Positions 48,350-57,700 of a stretch of 64,000 nt of DNA are shown here, in pieces; the stretch's first letter is position 1, and each line of letters begins with the position of its first letter. The notes beneath the pieces are model-generated. The model worked only from the letters and a program-made list of their open reading frames with translations, was not told where the DNA came from and did no database searches. The position numbers and the translations under genes are program-made. The DNA comes from Desertifilum tharense IPPAS B-1220 (GTDB lineage: Bacteria > Cyanobacteriota > Cyanobacteriia > Cyanobacteriales > Desertifilaceae), in NCBI RefSeq assembly GCF_001746915.1, contig NZ_MJGC01000038.1, forward strand, positions 1 through 64,000, in the 5' to 3' direction.

Positions 48350-50236
48350 TTAGAGGGGATCGGAATTAAGTGCCGTTAACACCTTAACGCGCTGGCGGGC
48401 CATTCCGATCCATTCATCTTCGTCCGGTCGGTCGGGATGAGCGTATTCTAGACAAGTTTCCCAGGTCGCGATCGCCTCCACAATCTGTCCTTGCGCTTCT
48501 TGGACTTGAGCCAGCAAACAGTAAGCCGCAGGTCGAGTTGGATCGAGGGCGATCGCTTCTTCTAAATGTTCCAGCGCATCCTCATAGCGCTCCTGACCCA
48601 ATCTCGCCCAACCCAAATTTTTGATTAGAGAATAGTAGATGTGAATTTCTCCAGAAGAAATTTGCTTGGGGTAGAGTTCTAGCCCTCGTTTAATAAACCC
48701 TACCGCCACCTGATAGTCTACCCGACCCATGTAGCCTTTGATATACAGCCGTCCTAGGTTGCTGTAAGCCGCGACTGAGCCAAATTTAGCAGATTGCTGA
48801 TAGTGGGAGTAAGCGCAACCAAAATCGCGAATGGTTTCGCAATGCCACCCCTGGTTATACAACACCGCTGAGTTATCAGGTTTCAGCCGATGCGCCAGTC
48901 TAAATATTTTGTCGGCGCTGGATAATTCGCCGTTGAAAAAGCGGTTAAGACCTAAATTATTCAAGCTTTTGACCGTCCAAGGAATGGCAAACTGCCAAGC
49001 GATCGCGCCTACTGCGAGCAAAAGCGCGATTTTGGCTTTGTTGCTCAAACCTTTGCGAGTCGCAGGCGTCGGGGATGAAGGTAGGGTTTGTTCCGCACAC
49101 TGGCTGAAAATGGGGCAAGACGCATTTCCAAAAATGGGCAGTTCGGGCGTAATTTGTGCCATTTCCGCCCAAGTTGGCAAAGCCGTAGCCGGATGTTGAT
49201 AAATTGCGGGGAGCCAGGTAGCACAGGGATATTGTTTTTCAAGTCCCTGCAAGCGTTCTCTGGCCTCGCGAACGGCTAGGTAGAAGGGTTCGCCCTCAGA
49301 AAAACGCGTCAGGAAATGGGTCATAAACGCTTGAGCAACGCGATCCGGGACTAATTCCCGCATCACAATCATTTGGGGAATGTTGAGATCGTTGAGTTGT
49401 CGCGCTAGTCCCAAACCATCGCAAGAGTTGAAAATGGCCAGTTGCAAGCCGCGCTCTACAGCTTTTCGCAAGCCATACCACAATTCATTAATGGTTAAAC
49501 TGGCTTGGGGGTTGATGTAAATGCGGCCGGTATCGCCATCGGTTTCGCTATGACCGGCAAAAAAGATAATATCCCAGGCTTGTTCCCAGAGGCGATCGTT
49601 AATGGCTTCTGGCTCAGGTTCGACTAGAAAAACAACTTCTGCATGGGGTAGATTTTCTAACAAGCGGCGATCGCTTTCAACATCAATGCCCTGAGCATGA
49701 CCGAGAATGGCGAGAATGCGGACTTTGTTTTTGGTCAAGGGAGGAGAATAGACGGGCATTCGTTCAAACTCTTCGCTACTCAGCGCCATTTCTGCTAAGG
49801 GATAGCGTTCAAAAAAGTCCCACAAATGCCAAGGCAGTTTCTGTAAGTCGGGGTTATCGGTTCGCAATAGCACCCGGATCGCTTCAGTGCGTTGCAGTTC
49901 TTCGCGCAATCTGCGATCGATGGCGCTAAAATCTTCTGAAGCTAACCACTGACTTAAGCTCGATTGCAAGCGATTGGCCAGTTGATGGCACTCGCGAACT
50001 TTATGATGCGGCGACCCATCAATGCTAATGCGATGAGGGGTAATGCGCGTAATTTGACCGAGACTGCGGTAAGTGGTTTGCCACTGGCTGAGATTTTGGC
50101 AGAGTTCTGGCGAGGCGGGTAAAGCGCCTGAAACTTCAATGTCAGGACGGGTTCGATCGGGCCCGATCTCTAAGGTAACGCGGAAGCCGCGAGCCTGGAT
50201 GTCTCCATCAAGCTTTAGGACAACAAGTTTCCCCAT
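48350..50236 (-). CDS. CHAT domain protein with membrane helix and C-terminal TPRs
   Basis: 628 aa. An N-terminal CHAT-associated region (1-170) leads into a CHAT caspase-like peptidase (about 170-350), with the catalytic His in FFAGHSETDGDTG (about 226) and Cys in FNSCDGLGLA (about 270). A single hydrophobic helix (about 403-420; AKIALLLAVGAIAWQFAI) splits off C-terminal TPR repeats (about 430-610). This is the reverse layout of the TPR-CHAT protein at 11.8-14.3 kb and has no signal peptide, so the protease head should be cytosolic. The substrate is unknown; related CHAT proteins act in cell death, and HetF in heterocyst development. It is convergent with the giant kinase. Confidence 0.88.
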   Translation of the reverse strand: MGKLVVLKLDGDIQARGFRVTLEIGPDRTRPDIEVSGALPASPELCQNLSQWQTTYRSLGQITRITPHRISIDGSPHHKVRECHQLANRLQSSLSQWLASEDFSAIDRRLREELQRTEAIRVLLRTDNPDLQKLPWHLWDFFERYPLAEMALSSEEFERMPVYSPPLTKNKVRILAILGHAQGIDVESDRRLLENLPHAEVVFLVEPEPEAINDRLWEQAWDIIFFAGHSETDGDTGRIYINPQASLTINELWYGLRKAVERGLQLAIFNSCDGLGLARQLNDLNIPQMIVMRELVPDRVAQAFMTHFLTRFSEGEPFYLAVREARERLQGLEKQYPCATWLPAIYQHPATALPTWAEMAQITPELPIFGNASCPIFSQCAEQTLPSSPTPATRKGLSNKAKIALLLAVGAIAWQFAIPWTVKSLNNLGLNRFFNGELSSADKIFRLAHRLKPDNSAVLYNQGWHCETIRDFGCAYSHYQQSAKFGSVAAYSNLGRLYIKGYMGRVDYQVAVGFIKRGLELYPKQISSGEIHIYYSLIKNLGWARLGQERYEDALEHLEEAIALDPTRPAAYCLLAQVQEAQGQIVEAIATWETCLEYAHPDRPDEDEWIGMARQRVKVLTALNSDPL

Positions 50237-50293
50237 GTTTAATTGTTGCTAATCAGTTTGAGAGGACAAAGCCAGAGTCACCAGGGAGGGTGT

Positions 50294-50497
50294 ATGAAGC
50301 GATCGCGATTTGCAATCCGCTATCTGTTCAATAGGATATCAATCCCTGCAAGTTTCAAAAAATACATCCGCAAATCTTTAATAAAATTTACTTCAGTCCT
50401 GCGGAAAACTCGGACTCAAGCGTATTCTAAAGCACAGAAAATCCCCGAAGAATTCCTATGCAAATCTACCTCAAGGAGGGGAAAAAGCGAGGTCTGA
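50294..50497 (+). CDS. Small basic hypothetical protein
   Basis: A possible 67-aa gene with ATG at 50294 and a GGGAGGG run three to nine bases before it. The product is very Lys/Arg/Ser-rich (MKRSRFAIRYLFNR... SRRGKSEV) and has no motif that I recognise. It lies in the spacer upstream of the nickel/cobalt transporter operon and could be a leader peptide or chance frame. The codon pattern gives no strong support either way. Confidence 0.3.
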   Translation: MKRSRFAIRYLFNRISIPASFKKYIRKSLIKFTSVLRKTRTQAYSKAQKIPEEFLCKSTSRRGKSEV

Positions 50498-50568
50498 GTT
50501 TAGACAATGAAGGCTGAAAGGCTCCAGCATATCCCCCTCACCGGGATTGTAAGCCCTGGAACGAGCAT

Positions 50569-50593
50569 GATAGTTTCCCCTGAGAAGACTATC
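50569..50593 (+). promoter_or_regulatory. Small hairpin in the leader of the metal-transport operon
   Basis: GATAGT (50569-50574) and ACTATC (50588-50593) flank 13 bases in the untranslated leader, about 46 bases before the first cistron. I looked for cobalamin-riboswitch landmarks in 50,498-50,639 and found none, so metal control by this leader is not shown. Confidence 0.25.
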
Positions 50594-50639
50594 CCAAAGT
50601 CACTCATCTCTAGTTGTCGTTCCCTCCAATTGACAGAAA

Positions 50640-51164
50640 GTGCAGTTTATCCCCACTCGACTCTTAACCCCCGTTGCCTTACTGGCTTTATTTGGCATTC
50701 CCGTTCCAGTTTTGGCGCATGGCGTCATTTTGGAATCTCAGCCCACCGAGGCACAAGTTTATGAAATCCTCGCTATCTATGACACGGGGGAACCGATGCA
50801 AAACGCCCAGGTTGCCATTTATCCCCCCGGAGATGCCACAGAACCCCAAATCCGAGGAGTAACCGATAATCAAGGGCGATTTTGGTTTGCAGCCCCTCAA
50901 GCCGGAGACTGGGAAGTCCAAGTCTTGCAAGCGGGTCACGGCGAGCGTATGATTGTCTCTGTCGCTCAACCCCAATCCGAGATCGGTACTGAAGTGTCCC
51001 CCGAACCCACCCTCGAAGCAACGCCTTCCCCAGTCGCAGAAACGCGAAGCGAAACCACCACTCGCAGAGGGTATACCCCCCTCCAAACGGGCGTAATGAT
51101 GGGTTCAGTGATTTGGGGCTGCGTGGGAACGGCTTTGTATTGCGCGCGGGGGAAAAAACAATAG
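50640..51164 (+). CDS. Ni/Co transport accessory protein (NikL-like)
   Basis: 174 aa from GTG 50640. A signal peptide or anchor (TPVALLALFGIPVPVLA) is followed directly by HGV, a candidate metal-binding N-terminus after cleavage. A beta-sandwich region follows (about 30-105; YDTGEPMQNAQVAIYPPGD, TDNQGRFWFAAPQAGDWEVQV). An acidic/Pro linker and a C-terminal membrane helix (about 147-167) end the protein. This layout matches the extra NikL/DUF4198-type subunit of nickel ECF systems. The stop is six bases before the CbiM/NikM start, so the two are co-translated. Substrate nickel rather than cobalt is inferred from its neighbour's N-terminus. Confidence 0.65.
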   Translation: MQFIPTRLLTPVALLALFGIPVPVLAHGVILESQPTEAQVYEILAIYDTGEPMQNAQVAIYPPGDATEPQIRGVTDNQGRFWFAAPQAGDWEVQVLQAGHGERMIVSVAQPQSEIGTEVSPEPTLEATPSPVAETRSETTTRRGYTPLQTGVMMGSVIWGCVGTALYCARGKKQ

Positions 51165-51170
51165 GATTTT

Positions 51171-51803
51171 ATGCACATTCCTGATGGTTTTCTCCCAGCC
51201 CCCGTATATCTTGGCGGTTTTGCGATCGCAGGGTTAACCACTTGGTATTCTTTGCGCCAGATTCGCCGATATAGCGATCCCAACCAACAGGTACCCAAAG
51301 CCGCCCTCCTCACCGCCGCCTTTTTCGTCGCATCCTCCATTCATGTTCCGATTCCGCCTGCTAGCGTTCACTTCGTTCTGAATGGATTATTAGGCGTAGT
51401 TTTGGGATATTTTGCCTTTCCCGCCATTTTAGTTGGCTTATTCTTTCAAGCCGTTATGTTTGGACATGGGGGACTTGCTAGTTTAGGCGTGAATGCAGTG
51501 CTGATGGGGCTTCCCGCCTTAGTCGCCGCCCAACTGTTCCGGCTGCGCCCCCAGCGTCAAAAGCAATGGGCGATCGCGCTTTCGGCTTTCGGCGCGGGTG
51601 CGATTGGGTTGGGGTTATCTGCTTTAATCTTCTTCAGCGTAACGATTGCCACGATTCCCGCAGGCTTTGATAGTACCACCGAACGAGCCGCAATTCTCGG
51701 TTTGGCGATCGCCCATTTGCCCCTCGCGATTTTAGAAGGGATTTTCACCGCAATGCTGGTATTATTTCTATGCCGCGTTAAGCCAGAATTGTTGGAACAT
51801 TGA
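51171..51803 (+). CDS. CbiM/NikM substrate-binding component of a metal ECF transporter
   Basis: 210 aa, about six membrane helices. The N-terminus MHIPDGFLP supplies the metal-chelating Met-His pair. SSIHVPIPPASVHFVLNG (about 56-73) holds the further conserved His residues, and GHGGLASLGVNAVLMG (about 100-115) follows. MHIPDG is usual in nickel-type NikM, while cobalt CbiM more often has MHIMEG, so nickel is the likely substrate (needed for hydrogenase or urease). It depends on the T component encoded next and on an ATPase not found here. Start ATG 51171 is certain because the N-terminal His must be residue 2. Confidence 0.88.
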   Translation: MHIPDGFLPAPVYLGGFAIAGLTTWYSLRQIRRYSDPNQQVPKAALLTAAFFVASSIHVPIPPASVHFVLNGLLGVVLGYFAFPAILVGLFFQAVMFGHGGLASLGVNAVLMGLPALVAAQLFRLRPQRQKQWAIALSAFGAGAIGLGLSALIFFSVTIATIPAGFDSTTERAAILGLAIAHLPLAILEGIFTAMLVLFLCRVKPELLEH

Positions 51804-51812
51804 GGAGCGATC

Positions 51813-52610
51813 GTGGGGTTAGAGTTAGATCGATATGCCTATCTCAAATCTCCGATCCACCAATGGGAACCCAGAAGCAAATTAATTAGCCTCTTTGCCC
51901 TTATTCTTGCCTTCTCCTTTGTCGAAACTTGGGTTCTCATCCCCGTCATCCTCAGCATCACCGCTTTTCTGTATATCCTTTCCCAACTTCCCCTAAGCTT
52001 CTGGTTGCAGCGCATCCGCTACCCCGGCGCATTCATCCTCGCCGTCGTGCTAATTTTACCCTTCAGTAGCGGAGAAACCGTATTGTGGCAATGGGGAGTC
52101 TTGCAGCTACACCAAGAAGGGCTGATCGGTGCCCTCTTAATTGTTAGCCGCTTTTTAGCCATTGTCACCTTGGGGCTAATCTTATTTGGCACCATGCCCT
52201 TTCTCACAGCCATTTACGCCATGCGTTCGTTAGGCCTATCGCCTTTACTGGCGGATTTGTTACTGTTGTCCTACCGTTACTTATTTGAAGTTACCGATTA
52301 CTTTGCTCAAATGCAACGGGCGATGAAGTTACGCGGGTTTCCCTCCTCCCACCGCCGCCGACTCCCCCTTATTCCTGACAGACAAACCTTATCAGACTTA
52401 GCCGCCGTCGCTGGAACCTTGCTGATCCGCAGCTACTTGCAATCCGAACGCATCTATAAAGCCATGCAATTGCGCGGGTATGGCAGCCACAGCCATCTTC
52501 CCCCCTCAACGTTTAGCCACAGTAGCACCTCCCGTACATGGAGTCGAGGGGCAATGGCGATCGCAATAATAGGCGCGATCGCACTGATTGTGGTAGAACT
52601 AAGTCTTTGA
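51813..52610 (+). CDS. CbiQ/NikQ transmembrane (T) component of ECF transporter
   Basis: 265 aa from GTG 51813, preceded by GGAG at a good distance. Five to six membrane helices are visible. The two coupling helices each carry an Ala-x3-Arg-Gly motif: AMKLRG (about 171-176) and AMQLRG (about 218-223). These bind the ATPase subunits. After the last repeats a His/Ser-rich loop and a final helix follow. It is co-transcribed with NikL-like and CbiM genes. No CbiO/NikO ATPase follows; instead a pentapeptide gene begins 15 bp downstream, so the ATPase must be shared or encoded elsewhere. Confidence 0.88.
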   Translation: MGLELDRYAYLKSPIHQWEPRSKLISLFALILAFSFVETWVLIPVILSITAFLYILSQLPLSFWLQRIRYPGAFILAVVLILPFSSGETVLWQWGVLQLHQEGLIGALLIVSRFLAIVTLGLILFGTMPFLTAIYAMRSLGLSPLLADLLLLSYRYLFEVTDYFAQMQRAMKLRGFPSSHRRRLPLIPDRQTLSDLAAVAGTLLIRSYLQSERIYKAMQLRGYGSHSHLPPSTFSHSSTSRTWSRGAMAIAIIGAIALIVVELSL

Positions 52611-52625
52611 ATCTGTTTTAATACT

Positions 52626-53354
52626 ATGGATACGAGCGAACTCCTTCAGCGATACGCAGCCGCAGAACGCGACTTTGCCCAAATCAACTTATCGGGCGTC
52701 GTATTGCAACAAGCGAACCTAGTCAGCGCCAACCTCAAAGGCGCAAACCTCAGTCATAGCGACTTGCGCGAATCTCGATTTGGACAATCGATTTTAATTG
52801 CAGCCAACCTCACCCAAGCCAACCTCAGCGAAACCTTGCTTTGGGGAACCGATTTAAGCGAAGCCAACCTCCAAAACGCCCAATTGCGCGAAGCCGACCT
52901 CAGTGGGGCAAAATTAATTCAAGCCAATTTACAAGCCGCTAATTTAGCCAAAGCTTCCCTCTGCGGGGCAAATCTTACAAGGGCGAACTTACAAAACGCT
53001 ATTTTATTTGAAGCTGACTTGCGTTCTACCTCCGATCAACGCACCGATTTAGGCTATGCTGACTTGCAGTTTGCGGATTTAAGCTATGTTGCCTTAAGTG
53101 GAGCCATTTTACGCGGGGCGAACTTAACCGGGGCGAAACTCTGCCGCGCCAGCCTAGAAGTACGCGGTTTAGATAAAAGCTACATTACCAACCTCAGCGA
53201 AGCCAATTTACAAGGCGCAGACTTAAGCTACGCCAACTTAACCGGCGCAAATCTCCAAAAAGCCAACCTCAAAAACGCCGATTTAACCCGAACCCTCTTA
53301 ACCGACGCTAACTTAACAGGCGCAACCCTGCCTGATGGTTCGGTTCACCCCTAG
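52626..53354 (+). CDS. Pentapeptide-repeat protein
   Basis: 242 aa made almost entirely of A(N/D)LxX pentapeptides from about residue 18 to the end (ANLVSANLKGANLSHSDL type), with short interruptions near 132-140 and 178-187. Such chains fold as a right-handed quadrilateral beta-helix. There is no signal peptide, so it is cytosolic. Functions in the family range from gyrase protection to unknown; none can be assigned. It is 15 bp after the CbiQ-type gene and likely on the same transcript. Its stop lies four bases from the left end of an inverted-repeat element. Confidence 0.88.
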   Translation: MDTSELLQRYAAAERDFAQINLSGVVLQQANLVSANLKGANLSHSDLRESRFGQSILIAANLTQANLSETLLWGTDLSEANLQNAQLREADLSGAKLIQANLQAANLAKASLCGANLTRANLQNAILFEADLRSTSDQRTDLGYADLQFADLSYVALSGAILRGANLTGAKLCRASLEVRGLDKSYITNLSEANLQGADLSYANLTGANLQKANLKNADLTRTLLTDANLTGATLPDGSVHP

Positions 53355-53357
53355 GGG

Positions 53358-53734
53358 AGTGCTGAGTGTAAAGTGCTGAGTGCTGAGTGGGAAAGAGGAT
53401 GGGGAGATGGGGGGAAGTGAGTGATAAGGTGAAAGTGCTGTTGTGCTAAATTCCGTTTAGCTGTGTTCTCTGGCTAGCTTCCGTACAACCGCGTGCTGAG
53501 TAGTGAAAGAAGTGCGTTCGTTCCGTAGCTTGCACCCTAAGTAGCAGTATTGCAAGTAGGTATCGAGAACAATAGCCGATTCACCTTCATTCCCCCCACC
53601 TCCCCATCTCCCCACCCCCCATCCTCTTCTTCCCCAACCCCCAACTCCCAATTCCCAACTCCCTTCTTCCCCCAAATCCCAACTCCCAACTCCCCTTCTT
53701 CCTACTCAGCACTCAGCACTTTACACTCAGCACT
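53358..53734. mobile_element. 377-bp element with perfect 31-bp terminal inverted repeats (MITE-like)
   Basis: Left arm 53358-53388 and right arm 53704-53734 are exact reverse complements over 31 bases, each built of GTGCTGAGT/ACTCAGCAC units. Inside, a G-rich tract (GGATGGGGAGATGGGG) faces a C-rich tract (CTCCCCATCTCCCC...CATCCTC), and CCCAACT heptads fill 53588-53703. No transposase or convincing gene is encoded. It exactly fills the gap between two convergent genes, and its right tip supplies part of the TAG stop of the cyclase gene. It could be a non-autonomous mobile element or an amplified bidirectional terminator. No clear target-site duplication was seen. A related copy lies at the window start. 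Confidence 0.65.
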
Positions 53735-54692
53735 AAGAAAGAGGTTGAGAATAGACGACGCGATCGCGCCCTTGGGCTTTAGCCTGGTAGAGGGCTTTGT
53801 CTGCTGCGGCAATGAGGGAGGCTACAGGGATTTCTAATTGGGGTAAGATGCTCACAACGCCTAGGCTGAGAGTGACGAGGGAACTGACGGGTGAATCGGC
53901 GTGGGCAATGGCTAAGGATCGTACCTGCGATCGCATTTCCTCCGCCACCTGAACGGCTCCGTGAGCTTTGGTATTGGGTAAAATGACAGCGAACTCCTCG
54001 CCGCCATAACGGGCGACCAAATCGGCAGGACGCCGCGCTGCGTGCATTAGGGATTGGGCGACTTGTTGCAAACAGCGATCGCCCGCTTGATGTCCGTAGG
54101 TATCGTTAAATCGCTTAAAAAAGTCAATATCGCATAATACCAACGAGATCGGTAATTCTTCGCGAGCCATTCGCCGCCACTCTTGATCGAGGTATTCATC
54201 AAAACGGCGACGATTTGCCACTTGGGTTAAGCCATCTAAAGAAACCAGTTGTTTGAGGCGTTCGTTGGCTTCTTCGAGTTGGCGTTGCAGTCGCGCTTGG
54301 TGTAGCAGTCGCTTCACCCGTTGGCGCAAAACTGCCCAGTGAATGGGTTTGGTGACATAATCGCTTGCCCCAACTTCAAAAGCGCGATCGACGGATTGCT
54401 GATCTTCTAAACCCGTAATCATTAAAACGGGGGTATGTTCTGCGCCGGGGTGTGTCATAATTTGCGAGCAGCACTCAAACCCATCCATCACGGGCATCAG
54501 GGCATCTAACAGCACTAAGTTGGGCTGATTGGTTTTGTAAGCCTCTAATCCCTTTTCGCCATTAATCGCTTCAATGACTTGATAGCGCTCTCGTTCTAAA
54601 CATTGACGCAACTGCATTCGCATAAATCGATCGTCATCAACAATCAGAATTATGGAAGTTTCAGACGGTGCGGCAGAAGCGTTCATAGGCAT
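53733..54692 (-). CDS. Response regulator diguanylate cyclase (REC-GGDEF)
   Basis: 319 aa. A receiver domain (about 14-130; DDD near 19-21, Asp in LLDALMPVMDG near 60, TKPI) is joined by a short coil to GGDEF (about 150-318). The active-site variant is GGEEF, preceded five residues upstream by an RxxD inhibitory site (RPAD). It should make c-di-GMP when phosphorylated and be product-inhibited. It lies eight bases downstream of the 1710-aa hybrid kinase, the probable phosphodonor. Start MPMNASAAPSETS is used; the second Met is possible. The last codons run into the inverted-repeat element. Confidence 0.93.
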   Translation of the reverse strand: MPMNASAAPSETSIILIVDDDRFMRMQLRQCLERERYQVIEAINGEKGLEAYKTNQPNLVLLDALMPVMDGFECCSQIMTHPGAEHTPVLMITGLEDQQSVDRAFEVGASDYVTKPIHWAVLRQRVKRLLHQARLQRQLEEANERLKQLVSLDGLTQVANRRRFDEYLDQEWRRMAREELPISLVLCDIDFFKRFNDTYGHQAGDRCLQQVAQSLMHAARRPADLVARYGGEEFAVILPNTKAHGAVQVAEEMRSQVRSLAIAHADSPVSSLVTLSLGVVSILPQLEIPVASLIAAADKALYQAKAQGRDRVVYSQPLS

Positions 54693-54700
54693 TATTGAGT

Positions 54701-57700
54701 TTAGCGTATTCGTTGCAAGGCGATTTTAACCCGCTCGTATTCTGCAACGAGTGCAGCTACTTGGCTTTGAATGAGTGCGAGTTGCTGGGAATTGTCCACT
54801 AATTCTGGGGAGAATCGAGTTAACTGCTCGATCTCTTGACACCGTTGTACGAGGTGGGTGGCTCCAAAAGATGCACTACTGGATTTTAGAGTATGCGCTG
54901 CTCGATATAAAGCAGGAATATCTGATTGAGCGATCGCCGTTTGCATATTTTCAATCCAGTAGGGGGATTCTTGTAAATAGCAATCGATTAAATCGCGAAT
55001 TGCTTCTGGGGGAACATCGCCAATCAAATCCTTCAGCGCCGCAATGGATACGGGATCGGGTAAATTTAAACTCGGCGGCGGGCTGTCTTCTAGATCGGGT
55101 GGAATGGGAGATTTACAGAGCGCTTGCTTGAGGTGTTCCAAGCGAACCGGTTTGCTGACATAATCGTTCATCCCGGCGGATAAGCACTCTTCGCGATCGC
55201 CTTGCATGGCATTAGCCGTCATCGCAATAATCCAAGGTTGAGTTCCCTTATAGAATGCCCGAATTTGGCGCGTTGCTTCTAAACCATCCATTTCTGGCAT
55301 CTGCACATCCATCAGGATCGTATCGTAAGGCTGCCGCTCTAACGCTTGTAGCACTTCTAAACCATTGGCCACCACATCCGCCCGATAGCCCAAACGGTTG
55401 AGCAATTGCAACGCCACTTTCTGATTCACCGCATTATCTTCTGCAACTAGCAAGCGTAAAGGATGATGCCTGCCAATTTGGGCATCTTGTTGAACGCCTT
55501 GCAAATCGTGGGATTGCACCACCACAGGCTGCTGGCGAATGACTTGCACCAGAGCGTTGTACAGTTGAGATTGCTTAATCGGCTTGCTTAAAATTGTTGA
55601 AAATACGGCAGAATCCAATTGGGGTTTGCCCATTGAAGTCAGCAGCACCAGCGGTAAACCCACGCGATCCGGCAATTGACGAATGGCTTCGGCTAGCGCT
55701 AATCCATCCATATGAGGCATTTGCATATCTAAAATAGCCAGATCGAAGCTATCCCCCGCTTGCAACCATTCCAGCGCCTCGACAGCCGACTCAGCAGCCC
55801 TCGGAAGCATCTGCCAAGACTGGGCTTGCAGTACCAGCATTTTCCGATTCGTCGCGTTATCATCCACAATCAGCAGCCGCTTGCCCTGAAGATAAGGTAA
55901 GGCATCCGCTAAACTTTCTACGGCTAGGTGTTCTGCGGTTTGGGCAACGATAGTAAAGTAAAATGCCGAGCCAATACCGGGTTGACTGTTCACCCAAATT
56001 TCTCCGCCCATGAGTTCGCACAGTCGCTTGCTAATTGCCAATCCTAACCCCGTACCGCCGTATTGTCGCGTTGTGGATGCATCCACTTGACTAAAGGGTT
56101 TAAATAATCGGTCTAAACGTTCTGGGGGAATGCCAATTCCGGTATCTTTAACCGTAAACTCGATGCTGTATTGCGCCGGATGGACGTTCAAAGAAGCCCC
56201 CAAGCGTTGAGCGGTGACGGAAACGACAACTTCACCTTTGCTGGTAAATTTAACGGCATTACTCAGCAAGTTGACTAAAATTTGTCGCAGGCGCGTCACA
56301 TCCCCTAAAATCCATTGGGGAGCAGCCGGATCGATTAAGTAGGCGAGTTCGAGTTTTTTCTCGGTGGCTTTGGAGGCGAGAAGATCGAGAGAGGTTTCAA
56401 TACATTCGCGCAGGTTAAAGGGTTGTTCTTCGAGTTCGAGTTTGCCCGACTCAATTTTAGAGAAGTCGAGAATATCGTTGATAATGGCAAGCAGCGTATC
56501 GCCACTGTTGCGGATGGTTTCTACAAAGTCTCGCTGCTGGCGATCGAGGGGCATATCGAGCAGCAAGCCTGTCATGCCAATAATGCCATTCATGGGGGTG
56601 CGGATTTCGTGACTCATCATTGCCAAAAATTCGCTCTTGGCGCGGTTGGCGTTTTCGGCTTCGCGTTTGGCGCGTTCTAATTCGCTATTTTGGGTGGTGA
56701 GTTGCTGGCGCTGGCGGGTTTCTTGTTCGAGCAAGCGGGCTTGAGCCAGGGCAATTCCCAGTTGGGCGGCGACGGCTTCTAGCAGTTCAATTTCGTCGCT
56801 ACTCCACTCGCGCAGGGAACTGCATTGATGTAGGGCGATCGCGCCATTGGGTTCGCCTTGATAGGAAGTGCGAATCGCCAGTAACGATTTTAAGCCAATT
56901 TGCCGATAAAATTCAGGACTAGCAGCAGCAGGACGTTCTGGGCGTTGATGAAAGGTGACAATCGGACAATCGCCGGAGAGCATTTGCACCCATTCGGGAT
57001 GCTGGGTTAAGGGAAATTCTTGATTTAAAACTGAGGCATAACCCGGTTCTAGATATTCGGCAACGATGGGAATCCGAGGCTGTGCCCGATCGAGAATATA
57101 GGTGTGAATAATGCAGCGGTTGACTTGAAACGCCATACCGATTTGATGGGCGGCGGTGGTAAAAATTCGCTTCACATCTAGACTTTGGCGAATTTCTTCG
57201 GTAATTTGCTTCAGCAGTAAGGTGCGGTGCAGTTCCCGATGGAGGGCTTCTTGAGCGTGCTTGCGCTCGGTGATATCTTCGATAATATAGGCAAACCGGG
57301 GACGGGTTTCCGCGGAGTTGGCAATCTCGCAAACGGTGGCAGACAGCCAGCGATCGGCTTGGGGCAAATTAAAGCAATATTCAAAGCGTACGGGTAAAGC
57401 GGTGCGCTGGGCTTCCCAACAATGCCCGATCCAGCGCTGAACGTGGCTAGAAGAGGAGAGTTCGCTGGCTCGCCGATTTTGCATGGTTTCGGGGGTTAGC
57501 CCAAAAAAGGCGGCGGCGGTTGAGTTACTAGAACAATAAATCAGATCGCCTTCCACAATTTCTACAATGCCCATCATCATAGAGGCGCTGTTGAAAAAGC
57601 TGCGAAGGGTGGATTCTTGTTCGCGCAGGATGGCTTCGGCGTGTTTGCGATCGCTAATATCAATATTGGTACCCACCATGCGTAGGGGTTTCCCTGTTGG

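Noticed and set aside
50498..50639. Cobalamin or Ni/Co riboswitch before the metal-transport operon
   Set aside because: I did not find the conserved boxes expected of a cobalamin riboswitch; only a short hairpin is present. A covariance-model search would decide.
53457..53837. Frames within the inverted-repeat element
   Set aside because: They are made of low-complexity Gly/Trp/Pro/Ser codons from the heptads and have no coding signs.
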